In this document: one piece after another, positions 35,287 to 47,898 of the stretch
Position numbering within the stretch: position 1 is the stretch's first letter
How the letters are laid out: every line of letters begins with the position of its first letter
Assembly: GCF_001625305.1 (NCBI RefSeq)
Contig: NW_017803157.1
Span: 1,481,376-1,545,375 of the forward strand
Origin: Branchiostoma belcheri
Lineage: Eukaryota > Chordata > Leptocardii > Amphioxiformes > Branchiostomatidae
DNA length: 64,000 nt
Direction: 5' to 3'
Notes under the pieces: model-generated
The model's input: only the letters and a program-made list of their open reading frames with translations
Databases searched by the model: none
What the model was told of the DNA's origin: nothing
Translations under genes and position numbers: made by a program

Positions 35287-35943
35287 GCACCGGTGTCACA
35301 GCGATCTCGCCCCCCCCCCAGCGATTTCGCCCTCCAGTGGGGGTGAGATCNNNNNNNNNNNNNNNNNNNNCCCCTCCCGTCCCTTAGTTAGTCTACTCTT
35401 TTTACGCCGTACCACAGATATGGCAGGTACAGAAATTTGATTAACAATTCTAACGATATTATTACAGGTTCGGTTGAAGCAAGAAAGTAACCTCCTTGGT
35501 TGCAATATTCTGTCTTTCTATGCTTAACAGCATAGGCATCTCAACAACACAGGTTGAGCTGATCATTGGTAAAATAGTTTTGAGCGTGTTAACTTGCAAC
35601 AGAATTTCCCAAATACAACGAAATACATGTACTATGATTAGAATTATTTAACATATTTGTGTGCTTGGATATACTTAAACGGAAGTTTTTGAGGAAATAA
35701 CTGATTTTTTGGTGCGGGGCGAAATCACTGAAGGGGGGGGCGAGGTAGGGGAACCAAATCACTAGCGGGGAGGGCGAAATCGCTAGAGATCTCGACCCGG
35801 GAGGGCGAAATCGCTAGAGATCTCGACCCGGGAGGGCGAAATCGCTAGAGATCTGGGCCCGGGGAGGACAAAATCGCTAGGGATTTCGCCCCGGGGAGGG
35901 CGAAATCACTGGGGGGCGAGATCGCGGTGACACCGGTCGTGCT
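35287..35943. repeat. Foldback containing the gap and a ~31-bp minisatellite
   Basis: Left arm AGCACCGGTGTCACAGCGAT (35287) matches the complement of the right arm ending GGTGACACCGGTCGTGCT (35943). At 35765-35910 a unit around GCGAAATCGCTAGAGATCTC repeats four to five times. The left side is cut by the N run at 35351-35370, so repeat number there is unknown. Confidence 0.8.
35351..35370. other. Assembly gap (20 N)
   Basis: Twenty undetermined bases, preceded by C-rich palindromic sequence. The true gap length is unknown. Confidence 1.
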
Positions 35944-36089
35944 GCACTGCACAGTAGGCAGTGCAAATGGCTACCCGCAAAACCAACATACTCTACCAAC
36001 ATCTAGTCTGCAGGATAAACATATTTGTGAAGCGCCCAGATAGGATAGGACTGTCTTATTGGGATGGGTCATATTTTCTACAGCCTCAA

Positions 36090-36350
36090 TGCCCGGTGCG
36101 ATAGCTCAATAGTGATGAGTTCAAACCCAGGCCGGGTCACCATGACCAAAGACTCTAAAAATTGTACATACTTCTTTCTCTGCTTAGCACTCAGCATCTA
36201 TGAGAGAGAGTGTGGGAAGGTCAAACACACAACATTACCAGCGGGCTAGCCCCCTGCTGTAGTGCTTGCACAACTCTTACTGTGTGGCCCACGGGCTACA
36301 GGAATGGAGATGGGCACCACCCATATGCTCTGTACAGAGGGGAATGGGAC
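36090..36350 (+). mobile_element. tRNA-derived SINE, family S3 (internally deleted head)
   Basis: GGTGCGATAGCTCAATAGTG runs directly into GAGTTCAAACCCAGGCCGGG, so the anticodon-arm region is deleted. The body TTTCTCTGCTTAGCACTCAG and CCGGAGATGGGC-like tail follow. Confidence 0.8.
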
Positions 36351-36797
36351 GTTTTTTTTTTTTCAACAGCTACACTGCCCCCCTCCCCACATATCAATCC
36401 ATTATCAGCTCAACCTTGGCTACTGTTTATTTTTATAATCTGTTATGCAATTATATTTGTCGGACTGACGACAGTATGATACAGACCCAGGCTCACATGG
36501 CCAACGGTTAGGTACCAAAGATTCAGCTGTAAGACGTTTCAATTAAGTAGCATCCACTACTTTTCGTCAGCGAAAAGTAGTGAATGCCACTCGAAACGTC
36601 TGACAGTTAAAAAAAAAACATCCGGTTGATTGAGTTAGGTTAGAGGTACGTACTGTGCATTGTTTGTATTGTTATGTATTCCTACTCTCGCAGTATGTTT
36701 GCATATAGGCCAGGTGTCTCAATTAAAGGGATACAAAAAATAAATACCCATACAGGATCTGTATTCAATCTCCACAGTCTAGCTACTGGACGTGAAC

Positions 36798-39700
36798 ATG
36801 ATGAAGGGGACACTCCTGGCCGGGGTTTTGCTAATACTGTGTGGGCTTGCCGCCTCACAACATGAAGGGCACGACCATGGACAAGACCCGTTCGAACTGG
36901 TCCTACACCTACTGGGAGGGGATGAACACCAACACAACTTGACTTTCGACATGTCTACTTCTCTTGTTAAGACCATGCTTGACCGGGTAAAGTGTGAGAG
37001 GCTGGAGGCTGACGAAGAAAGGAACTTCACCTGTGCCGAGGTAGGAACAACGTCATGTCTTGTTTTTTTGTGTTTTTTTTTTACAGTAGCTTTGTATCTT
37101 TGAAGGCATCCAATGCAGGGCTGCAAAAATGTATTTGGCAGGCAATGTCAATTTTCTGGACACAGTGTATCAAATATCAGTCAGATTTCAAAATCCATAA
37201 TATATTGTTTGTTTTGCCGACCTAAAAATTGCACTGGGTGCCATTGTGTACCCTTAATTCATTGTGTGTATGTTATAGACGAAAACACGTAAAGCAAACA
37301 TTGAACTGGAGAGGTTAGTGCACGCTAGTTGTAAAAACAACAACACTCAATACATGTTCAATAGATTCTTACTATACTGGCGTTTAAATGTCTGAGAACA
37401 CAGATGCAGAAGTATTGATCTAAAAGGGGATTATGTCGCTGTAAGCATTTGAAGGGCAACATCATGAGTCAGATTTGAACAAAGATAAGGCAGTGTTCAT
37501 GCGTTAGCCACCTCTATATTTGTGTAAAACAGATCTTGCTTATGTGCTATGATATAAGGGCTCGAAATACTGGATATACAGGCTCCAAATACTTGTGCGG
37601 GGTCGTGTGGCGTAGCGACAGAGTGCTCGACTCGGAACCAAGAGGTACCGGGTTCGAGTCCTGACATGCCACCGATCTTGTGCCCAGGTATTGCGTCAGC
37701 AATTCCCAATGGTACCTCTTGGTACCCGGGACCTCTTGGTTCGGAGTCGAGCACTCTGCCGCTACGCCACACGACGCCACACATGTATTTCGAGCCCGTA
37801 TATCTAGTATTTCTACCTGCACCTAGCCTGCACCGGTCCATGTACTGGGTTTACATGTACATGTATTATGATAAAGTGTATGTCGATTTTTACTTGCTAC
37901 ATTGACTGTTCGCACCATGTAGTAGAAATGAGATAATGGTAATAGTTTTTATAGTATGATCCGTACTTCTGAGTCGTGCAGGTAAAATTTTGTCTGGTGC
38001 AGCCTTGCAGGTCATTTTCAAGGTTAACTGCACCAGTGCAGGTATACAGAAAAATATTTCGAGCCCTGGATACAATAGCCAACTAACATAAAGTCTGGTA
38101 TGTGGGACCATGGCGCGACACATAGTACATGAAAATGCCATTTGCCATATTGGCTATCAAATATGCAAAGTGCCAATCATAGAGTGCAACGCCCGAGCTT
38201 GAAGTACCCTGCATGTCTGGCCAGATGGCGATAACTAATGTAATCATTTACCACAACGCATTGTACCTCCCTTTTGGGAACCAGACAAACAGCTACTTAA
38301 AACATCTTATATATTATGTCTCAAAAAGACACGGCATTGTTACAGTCATAAAGACTAAACATTGTAAACCTCAAGTTGACCCAATCTATATACTGTAGGT
38401 GATTGCTGACGCAAGTCTTCCAAAGTATGCTACGTATTTGCAGTTCTTTACAAATGCTTTATGACTTAGACCCTTGTTGAACATTTATGAGTTTCATATT
38501 GAATTACAATGCTATTGTTCGTGTCGCATGGCACAGAAGGGTGTGCGTGGGGTGGGGGCAAACAGTGGCAACCTACATGTAGATATTACCTCCTATCCAC
38601 AAATTACAGAAAAAGTGGGATCTTTTGTCTTCCTCTGTCTTCAGAAAAGAAGTCAATCCCAGTAGTTGTTAGGAGTTAACAGCAGTACTTTGTGTATCAA
38701 TTGCCTGTTCTTATACCAAATGTTTCTTCTGTACTTGCAATTAGCCCTCCGACATTTAATTTGCAATAAAACAATTTATTTTATTCCATATGCAGCCTTT
38801 TAAACGATTGTAAACATGAAAAGCAAACATGGCCAACAAATTAACAAAACGATGTGGATTTACAAGAACATTAGAGTTGACAGAAATACAGCCGAATGGC
38901 CTCACCTAAAGCACGTTAACCTTTAGCACACTGAAGCACCCTTCTGGCTAACAATTCTCTATTGTTAGTGGGGTGAGGCAGCAGGGATAAGGTTAAACAA
39001 TTCTCACCTAAAGCGCGTTAACCTTTAGCTAGCACGCTGACGCAGCCTTCTGGCTAACAATTCTCTAATGGTAGTGGGGGTAGCAAGGGTAAGGTTAAAC
39101 AATGGCATCAATGCTGTAATTATGGTTATCACCAACTCTACTTCTAGTGCAATGTTGTTAGACATATTGTCGGTTCTACTTCATTTGATCGCGTCAAGCT
39201 ATGTTTTGCCGTTTTGCGGTTTGTCCAGATACTCTCAACATAAAATAATTTCTTATTTACTTCACCACAAAACAAGGCTCATACTAACCACTCACATGTT
39301 TTGGGTTACAAAAAGGGACTTTAAAGGCAGGTGTTTATTTAACCTTAGACTTGAAAAAGTTTAAGGTTGTACCCTTTTTGGAAGCATTCACAACAAAGCT
39401 CTGCATCTGTTGACTTGAACGTAGCCCGATAGGGCATGAATGAAAAAAAAATGTACAATAAAGTACATCTCAGTTACTATTGTCTTCCCGATCCCACAGT
39501 GCCTGACGGCTGATGGCTTGATTAAGCTATCTCTCGGCGACTCCACCGACACGAGCGCGCCTGTAGGCGAGGATGACTTCCACAAGATGGCCGTGGTTCT
39601 GACTGTCTTCCTGACGGACCTGTCTAACCTGGACGCCTGTACGGAAGACCCCGGGGGCAAGGGGTATCAGGCTATCGAGAACCGGCTAATGCGGTACACG

Positions 39701-42700
39701 GACTCGGCAGGGTTTACTCTGAGCAGCTATCAGCGGGTCCTGGAGGACATCAACACCAACTATCGTGTGCAGAACTGGGGCAAGGTGAGACCACAAACAT
39801 ACAAAAATGTTTGTAAACATACAAAAATGTCTGTATGTTGTAGTGTACATGTAAGCCTCTAGCCTCTGTAGTTGTCACTTGTATGCTTTCTTTTTAGAGG
39901 TTGTCAATATTGCTGATGGCACAGTGTGGAAAAGACCAATAAACAAATAAACGTTAAACAAATAAGCAAACAATGCATTTGGTTTCCAACCCTGAATATC
40001 AAAAAGGAAAGTGTGGTGGACCAAACATGTACTACATTCATATCTGCGCATTGCTTCTTGTTTAGATCTGCTGTGAAACCTGTACAAGTGACCACCTCTA
40101 TATAAAGACCACTTCATAACTGTAACCACTTTTTTGGCACATTGACACAAGCATTTAGAATCCTGTTTATAGTGGAGGTCTTCTTGGGCAGTTCTATAAT
40201 TGTAACGTATATACATAGTTCGTGTGTTTTTTTAGACATACGAATATTAGACAATCAGGGACATAATGAGACATAAGAAGGTCTACGGCATACACAGACA
40301 GCATTAGGTGGGATTTTTTCTGTAGTCGTTAGTTACTAACTAAACGACGCCTGTTCAGTGTTTTACTGCAGAGTCGGTGTTTGAGCAACTCCACCTCAAC
40401 ACCAGCGACTCAAGCGGCGGGGTGTCACAGCAGGAACTGAAGGAGATAGCAGCAGTAACCGTGGCTAGCGTACTGGAGGGGCTGTGTATAGGGGAAGCCG
40501 AGCTACCAGAAAGATCCTTCTTCGTAGACAACCTCTTTGAGAGCCTCAACATGACCAATGGCACTATCTCGATCGATGGTATGTCATTTTTTTAGTTCGC
40601 TTTGATAGATTAAAATTATAGATCATTCATTACCATCCCTTACCCAAGTCTACACATGTATTTCTTTTGCCGGAGGAAATTTGAATATGCATTATCGTTA
40701 CAGACTACCAATCAGAAGTATCTAAATATCAACAGTGCTACGTTAATAATTCTTCTTATCTCATACTTAAGGAATGAATCCCCTCTACTATATACTTGAC
40801 TGTTTGTATGTTAAGTTTGTATGTTAATGTTAAGTAGTCTAGACCTTACGAAAGTCGACGTACTTTTGTTGTGTCAATAAAAACTGTATGTGTGACTTTC
40901 AGCTCTCGAGCACGTTCTGTCTGATCTCGGTATCGGCGGGGAGGCGCCACCCGAGCCGCCGGTGATTGACGACGGGCACGACCATGCCGGGCACGACCAC
41001 AGACGCAGACGGGAACTGCCTCCACTGACACGGGAGGACGAGCACAATCACACTCACGAACACGACCACGAGCACACAGACTTTGAACACGATGTGAGTA
41101 GTACGACTTTTTTTGTCCTCAACAGTATTTCGATCATCATCGGCCTCCTTCCGTCCCATGTAGTCAATGGGTCCGCTTCAGGGAGAGAACATGTTTTCAA
41201 CAAAGAAATAGTCATGCCGTCAAGTTCAAGAATTGTTGTAAGTATTGAGGTGTTCAAAACTCTTGAAGTTTTGAGAACTATTGCCACCAAGTACAGTAGG
41301 GGCTTCATCACTAGATAAGCTTTAAACAATCTTTAGAGTTATATATTCAGGTGTAACAAGTCGTTCGGTGTAGTACAGCTAGCTGCCACCGCGCCGCGTG
41401 CCTACGAAGCTGGTGTGTGACGCCTAGGGGCGTCAACAGATACAGATATAAAAAAAAAACACCTACTTTTTTCAACGCAGTGCTTCAACTCAGCCCAGTT
41501 GATGAAGCTGTTCCTGGTTGATGAGGAGATGGGTGTGACACGTGACCAGTTCAGCGCCATGGCCCCAGCCCTGATACAGCAGGTGTACAGCAGGGTGTGC
41601 GTGTCGGGGACACCTGCTGAGAACGCCACAGCAACGCCGGTCGTCAGGGACCTCACTATGCTGGAGAGTAAGTTTGATTCTTTTATTACAATTGGACAAA
41701 ATTACATCAGTGCTGATATTATTTACTGTTCTTGCGATGAATCCTAAATATCTTTTAATGCTGAAATGTACCAACTGAAATGCTGACTTCTACCAACACA
41801 GATAAACTTTCATGCTATCTTTTAATGCTGTACATGATACTGAACATACAAACTCTGATCGGGGTCTCTACCGCCAGAGACTCTGATCGGAGTTTCTGTG
41901 GACAAAGACTACGATCAGGGCCTCTACTTTTAGAATCTCGAATTCCACCATGCAGTTCAGAATTTCTACCCTGACATATCTGTAATCCACATATGATCAT
42001 GGTACCATATGTATAATGAAAGGAAACATGCATGGCATCTGATTTCACGGCAGTTAGAAGATGATTCACCTTTCTCCTCCCACAGAATACGGGTACGGGA
42101 CGCTGTCTGTGGTCCTCATCAGCCTGCTGGCCCTGATCGGCCTGTTGGTGCTGCCCATGGCCGGCTCCAGCGTCTACAAGTTCATCGTGCAGCTCGGGGT
42201 CGGGCTGGGGGTCGGCGCGCTGTCGGGGGACGCTCTGCTGCATCTTCTGCCTCAGGTGAGCTCTAGTAATCTCCCAGCAGATCTTTCAGTGGCTGCAAAG
42301 ACAGTCTCGAATTGGCCTGGCAGTATCCACTGGTGGATGGCCAATAGATGCTGTCAGGCCAATGGTTACTGCCTGGCCTATGCTGTGTTGAGTCAACCGA
42401 AAGATCCGCTTAGAAGTTAGAGCTCTAGTTGTGCTCGATATAATTTTGCTTGTATTACTACATGTATTACTATAGGTCTTTTAATGTGTGGAATACAGCA
42501 TCAGCTGAATTTGCTGTCTAGCGCTCCACGTGTACTAACGCGATCTTGTGCCACAGGCTCTCGGTCTACACGGAGACCACGCCGCCGGCCATACGGACCA
42601 TGACCACGACATATCCTACATGTGGAAGCTTCTGGTCGCCATGGGCGGAATCTACTTCTTCTTCGTGTTCGAACGGGTGATGAGTTTCCTCATGCCTGGC

Positions 42701-45700
42701 CACGGTCACGGTCATGGCCATTCTCACGGCCATCATGAGGTGGGGTCATGTGAAGAAATGGTAACATTAAAGGTATCCAATTTCAGAGCAGCAAAACTGG
42801 AAATATTCTGAATAAGGCGATCTTTACGATATTGGCACATACTGCTTCACATTAACACATTTCAATCAGTATTTAATACTTTTGGCATTTTTAAAAGAAA
42901 CTGTCGAAAGAAGCCCCAAGATGAGTCCTTTATTTTATAGGTGGTACCCTAAAAATCAGCTAAGGGCCCTTCCAGTAACAATTTCCGTCAGTTTTTGGGT
43001 ATTTTTGCTCCATGAAGGTGATGCATTGGGATAGTGTTGTTTCAACTCAGTATGTAGATAAATGACTAGAATATTGACTTTGAAAAATCTGGTTTTCAGG
43101 CCCTAAAAACTGCTCTGGATGCCTTTAACACTCGGGTTCAAGCCTGTTGTGTACATAATAGGTGGACTTGTAAGACTTGTAACAGTGCTTCTCTGAAGTG
43201 TGACGTCAACACTAGGTCAAAGGTATCTGGTAAACGATGTCGGCCCCCGTCGCGGTTGGGCCCTGATGTAAATAGCCTCTTTCACACCTCTCATGAAGTA
43301 GTCTGGTTCGGTATTCGTCTTGCGTAATGTTCTAACAGGGTGTCCAACCTTCATCGACGAATGTTAGTTGGGATTCTATGTGCCCAACACTAGTAGAGAT
43401 TTGACGGTAGGAAATTTACATGCATGGAAATTCAAATCCACCTGAAACGTCCTAGCCTGGGTACCATCCTACTTGTATGCCGGGGCTCCCACACTCGCTT
43501 CGAATTCCCTAACAACTTTTTAGGGAAGTGAATGTGGGAGCCCCGGCATACGTAGGATGGTACCCAGGCTAGAAACGTCCGGGTCTAATCATCCAATATG
43601 GTGGACAAAGCTTACGTCATGGTCACGTGAGAGCAAACACCCTATACGTACCGTTTTCGTTCTGCACAGAAGGCGGAGGATAATGTATACGAGAATGATG
43701 TGCAGCTTCGCAAGATCACCCAACTGCCACCGGAGCCGAGTATGGGCTCAAAGAGCCTCTCCATATCCAAGCAACAGTTGGTAAGTGTTTGTTATTATTA
43801 GATTTATACTCTCCAAGCAGAGGCTTATTTTTGGCGTGTTCCTATCGGGCTCTCTTTTCTGTATGTATTATGGTACTAGTATCTTGTTTTACTCCGGGTT
43901 TCAAATGGTAACTGCCTGGCAAATGGAAGAAGAAGAGGGATTGTGTACATTTGTTTCCTGTGTCTCGCTCGTCATGCCAGCATGTTCAATATGTTAATGG
44001 TAATATATGAATGGATTTTTGCTGTAGACTAACGGACAGAGTACGATGACGCTGGATCAGGATGCGGAGATGCCTGGTGAAGAGAACACTCCAAAATACT
44101 GCTGTGGAGGTTAGTGTGATCACTTAGAATATCGGATGGGAGCATGGGAACAAATGTGGCACACGTAACGGCAAACATGCATGTATATTGTACCCCATAA
44201 AGCCCAAGTACGAAGGCAAATTATCACCATTCTGTAAATTCAGAGTCTGAAAAATTGTCGAAGTTTGGCTATAAATATAATATATATATGGAGTTGGTGA
44301 TTCACTTCAACGAAGTCACCCGGACAGAGGCCTGGTGAACCGCTACAGGATCAGCCACATGCACGGTGAGTTACATCATCACCCGGACGGAGTCCTGGCG
44401 AACCCCGTCTTGTATTAAGCTAAAACAAAGTTAGTAAGTTAGTAAGTAACAAAAGGATATGTCACCCCATCTTGAAAGTTCATCTGTGTTGGTAGAAGTC
44501 ATTATGAACAAGATTGAACTGTACTTGCCAACACAAAACATTGGACTCACCTCGTAAGGGTCGGTATAACCCCGACCAATACAATCGGCCGATGATAATG
44601 ATGGTAAATTGACATGTGGTCTGTTCTCGTCGCCAGGATGCACTCCGACAGCGATGATGATCATCTTCAGTGACACCCTGCACAACCTGACGGACGGGCT
44701 GGCCCTCGGCATCGCCTTCAGCGGCGACCTGGCTGTCGGACTGTCCACCTCCATCGCCGTCCTGGCGCACGAGCTGCCGCACGAACTAGGTAAGCTTACG
44801 GAGTGGTTACATTTGTCGTATGATGGTCGTATGATCGTCGTACGATTGCCGTACCATCGTCGTACAAACGCCGTACGATAGCCGCCCTGGATCACGAGCT
44901 ACCACACAGCTACCGTAGGCTTATGGATTATCCACATTTGTCGTACGTTGTCGTATGATCGTCGTACAATTGTCCCATGATTGTCTTACAATCGCCGCAC
45001 GATTGTAGCACAATCGTCGCATCATCGTCGTACAATTGTCGCATGATTGTCGTGCAATTGTCGCATGATTGTCGCGCAATCGTTGTACGATTGTCGCACG
45101 ATCGCTGTACTGGCGCAAGGACAAGGTAAGCTTACGGCTCGTACTCTCCAAGCAGACAAGGGTATTGGATACTGACTAGCAAATGGATATGGCGTACTGG
45201 CCAATTTGATACTGTCTTTGCTTTGCTACCACCCAAAGATCTGCTTGGAGATTTTGGAGTGTCTCAACAGATGTTATGTTAATACGCAAATGTAACATGC
45301 AAGTTGATTGCAAAAAAATCTGAATCTTGACTCTACTTACGTCTTATACAGGTGACTTCGCCATGTTGCTGAGGTGCGGGATGAACTACAAGAGCGCCTT
45401 GCTGTGGAACCTGTTCGCGGCCTGCTGGGCATTTGTGGGGCTGTACATCGGACTGGCTATCGGAGCCGACTTCAGCATCAGGCAGTGGCTCTTCGCCCTC
45501 ATCGCCGGCATGTTTCTCTACGTGTCGCTGGTCGACATGGTACGTTCTGATAGTTCACCTAAGTGTGTTGGTAGATATATGTTTAAAACTAGAAAGGTAA
45601 CATTTGCAAAGCAAATGAATAATGTTTACCTTCGCATATGGTATTCTCTGTCAAGTCTTACTCAAACAGGAGTCAATTATCGATCAATTCTTACTCATTC

Positions 45701-46189
45701 AACATTTCACATATATATGGTGACAGGAGTCTAAATCCCTCCTGCTATAAAATTGCAACATGACGAGACCCAAAACTAGCTACATTGTGCCATACATAGT
45801 GACAGACGTCTGGATCAGGTCATTAACCTTATTTGGAAATGAAGAAGAGGAAGAAACAGAGCAAAAACAATATGTTTTCCCTCGTCAAACATTTGTTCCA
45901 AAACAAGGGGTTGTTCTCACCTAGAGCTTTCGACTTTGCAGTCACTTTTGTCTTCTTCATTAGACTGACCCAACAGATAGTCTGCCGAGACTGAACTGCA
46001 AAGAGTAGAGAACCAACAATAACATTATATCTTCTCATTCCTCAGCTACCGGAACTGTTACACCACAAGTCCAAGTCACCTGTAGTGACCTTCATTGGGC
46101 AGAACATCGGGTTCCTGATGGGAGTGGCGGCGCTGGTCTTCCTGGCCATGTACGAGGAGCAGATACAGGTGTCCATCACTCTGGGATAA
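36798..46189 (+). CDS. SLC39A4/12-like: LIV-1-type ZIP zinc transporter (SLC39A4/12-like), 713 aa
   Basis: Moves zinc (and possibly other divalent metals) into the cytoplasm. Exons: 36798-37040, 39500-39784, 40374-40578, 40903-41093, 41481-41667, 42086-42255, 42557-42739, 43670-43780, 44028-44109, 44637-44789, 45352-45539, 46046-46189; phases agree throughout. A signal peptide (KGTLLAGVLLILCGLAA) leads a ~370-aa extracellular region in two parts; the second contains the PAL motif (MAPALIQQ, ~residue 340) typical of ZIP ectodomains. TM1-3 lie at ~375-465, with HLLPQ ending TM2. His-rich runs precede and follow TM3 (GHGHGHGHSHGHH). TM4 carries HNLTDG and TM5 HELPHE, the binuclear metal site; TM6-8 follow. 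The helical subdomain upstream of the PAL part favours ZIP4/ZIP12 over ZIP6/10, but GLSTSIAV near TM5 also resembles ZIP6/10. Confidence 0.93.
37598..37776. mobile_element. Two SINE S1 pieces in head-to-head orientation
   Basis: Plus-strand piece 37598-37690 (GGGGTCGTGTGGCGTAGCGA, B box GGTTCGAGTCC) faces a minus-strand piece at 37722-37776. Both lie inside another repeat bounded by GGGCTCGAAATACT at 37558 and TATTTCGAGCCC near 37797, in intron 1 of the ZIP gene. Confidence 0.75.
38900..39100. repeat. Two ~103-bp direct repeat units
   Basis: CACCTAAAGC(A/G)CGTTAACCTTTAG and TCTGGCTAACAATTCTCTA occur in both halves (38905 and 39006). Located in ZIP intron 1. Confidence 0.8.
42268..42421. mobile_element. 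Foldback family A copy in ZIP intron 6
   Basis: Arms AGCAGATCTTTCAGTGGCTG and complement GAAAGATCCGCTTAGA enclose inner arms TTGGCCTGGCAGTATCC/GGCC. It starts 12 bases after the donor at 42255. Confidence 0.75.
43453..43572. mobile_element. TAGCCTGG foldback with perfect 8-bp target duplication
   Basis: About 50-base arms (TAGCCTGGGTACCATCCTAC and complement) around a short loop. AAACGTCC flanks at 43445-43452 and 43573-43580. It lies in ZIP intron 7, about 100 bases before exon 8. Confidence 0.9.
44812..45110. repeat. CGTACGATTGTCG minisatellite in ZIP intron 10
   Basis: Dozens of 10-15-base variants of CGTACGATTGTC and CGCATGATTGTC. It is interrupted at 44878-44942 by a degraded copy of the end of ZIP exon 10 and is bounded at 45101-45138 by another. 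Confidence 0.9.
44878..44942 (+). pseudogene. Degraded duplicate of the end of ZIP exon 10
   Basis: ATAGCCGCCCTGGATCACGA aligns to ATCGCCGTCCTGGCGCACGA of exon 10 (44753 on) and continues through the old donor region (GTAGGCTTATGG versus GTAAGCTTACGG). It would read AALDHELPHS, so part of the metal-site motif is recognisable, but the donor gt is displaced and there is no acceptor. A shorter third copy ending CAAGGTAAGCTTACGG is at 45101-45138. Confidence 0.85.
45143..45256. mobile_element. Foldback family A copy
   Basis: Begins TACTCTCCAAGCAGACAAGG and ends AAAGATCTGCTTGGAGATTT. Located in ZIP intron 10, about 95 bases before exon 11. Confidence 0.75.
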
Positions 46190-46446
46190 GTGTTGAAAGT
46201 TAAAACTTTTGTTACAACACAAAGGTAAATGTTCTCACCTAGAGCTTTCGACCAGTGCATTCTGGTCTTCTTCAGTAGACTGACCCAGTGAGATTAGTCA
46301 CGTGGCTTCACTGAAGTGTGACGTCGACACTGGGTCAAAGGTATCTGGTAAACTATGTCTACTGAGAAAGACCACCGGAGTGCACTGGTCGAAAGCTCTA
46401 GGTGAGGACATTTACCTTTGTGTTGAAACAAAATTTGTAACTTCCA
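45892..46446. mobile_element. Family B foldbacks around the last ZIP exon
   Basis: A partial copy at 45892-45995 lies just before the last exon. A fuller copy at about 46194-46446, with arms AGTTAAAACTTTTGTTACAA and GAAACAAAATTTGTAACTT, begins five bases after the stop codon, so the 3' UTR starts inside a transposon. Confidence 0.75.
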
Positions 46447-46510
46447 ACACACCCTAGGATGAGGTAACGTCTGGACAGGTCCGAAAGTACGGTATGAGAA
46501 GCACGTAATC

Positions 46511-46684
46511 GCCAAGTTAAAGCAGATCTTTTGGTGGCTGCAAAGACAGAATCATATTGGCCAGGCAGTATTCATTGGCCAGAAAACATTCGCCACCGAA
46601 AATGGTAACTGTCTGCCAATGGATACAGCCTGGCCAATTTGATTCTGTACTTTGCAGCCATCAAAAGATCTGCTTGGAGATTGG
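46511..46684. mobile_element. Foldback family A copy in the ZIP 3' UTR region
   Basis: Arms AGCAGATCTTTTGGTGGCTG and CAGCCATCAAAAGATCTGCT, with inner arms TTGGCCAGGCAGTATTCATT and complement. Confidence 0.8.
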
Positions 46685-47738
46685 ACAGCAAGTCGACAAA
46701 ACGCAGTGGGCCTGCATGCGCGAAACTCGCACATTTCGTGGGACGTTTGGACAACGTTGCATCAGAATTTTGTCCGTTGAAGACGATGTCGTTTTATACA
46801 CATAATTTGAAAAGTATTGACGGAATGTCATATTAAATATGACCTTTTAAAAATGAGACGTCCTGCCGAAGATCCATGCATAATACATGATAGGTTTCGC
46901 GCAGGCGCAGTACGTCCTGATGGCATACTGGTGTCGGCACTCACGTGACTGTGACGCAATTATCCGCCATGTTGAACGGTTAGACGTGGACGTTTCTAAG
47001 TAGATTTGAATTTGTATACATTATTACTACATTACTTTGTACTCACTTTCAAGTCTGACTTGTAAAAATCAGCACAAACCAGGTCTGGCACAATGGCTAA
47101 GATGCAAAGACCTATTGGAAAAAGGTTACAGTTTATCCAGTAACATGAACAACTTTACCCCAGAATTTGTAACATCTTACTTTTATGTTTGTGTATGCTT
47201 TGAAGTTGCAGTAGCGGAATCAAATACGTAAATAGCAAATGAATGGCGTGGAATAACAAATAGCATTCAGTCATTTGTGACTATAAAACTTACATATATC
47301 ATGCTACTGGTCAATACACTAATTCCTTTCCTGTGATACATGTATATCCACCAAATTTTTACTTGATACAATGATCAGCTTTCTTTTATATCACGGTGTG
47401 TGGATACATTTCTGTACATTTTGCTTATAACTTGGTTTTGGGCATATTACTTGACATGTTTCATACAATGTAGTACCCAGATTATTACATATGCTAATAC
47501 ATGTATACAAATCTCACTGTGAAATAGTTTAGCCTTCAGTCAACGATTTCTTGGGAGAATTTTCCACCCGTTTTCTTGTGTACGTTTTTGTCTTTTGTAA
47601 AATACGTTTATTGCACGTTACAGCACATTTACACGATACATGGGTCATTCCCACTAGCCAGGAGTTGTGTGACAGGTTTCTTTTATCTTGGATTTTCTGT
47701 ACTAGGGTTAGTCCCTTTTATTCATCTTTTGTCTTGAT

Positions 47739-47744
47739 AATAAA
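47739..47744 (+). terminator. Candidate polyadenylation signal of the ZIP gene
   Basis: AATAAA in AT-rich sequence 1.55 kb after the stop. No better signal is seen closer, but the UTR would contain two foldback elements. Confidence 0.4.
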
Positions 47745-47898
47745 TATGTTTTAGTCAAACTTCGACAATTTATCACTCTAATTTTTAGAATGGTGATAAC
47801 TTGCCTTCGTACTTATTACACCTTTATGGTGTACAGTTGCTAAACAATCAGCCTATGGGAACCAGCCACCTGTTTAACACACACAGGATATAAATAAC

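Noticed and set aside
37497-37841. Overlapping ~110- and 91-codon frames
   Set aside because: They fall on the two SINE S1 pieces and their flanks in ZIP intron 1; the amino-acid strings recur wherever S1 does.
44431-44895. 154-codon minus-strand frame
   Set aside because: It is antisense to ZIP exon 10 and runs into the adjoining minisatellite; it has no domain character.
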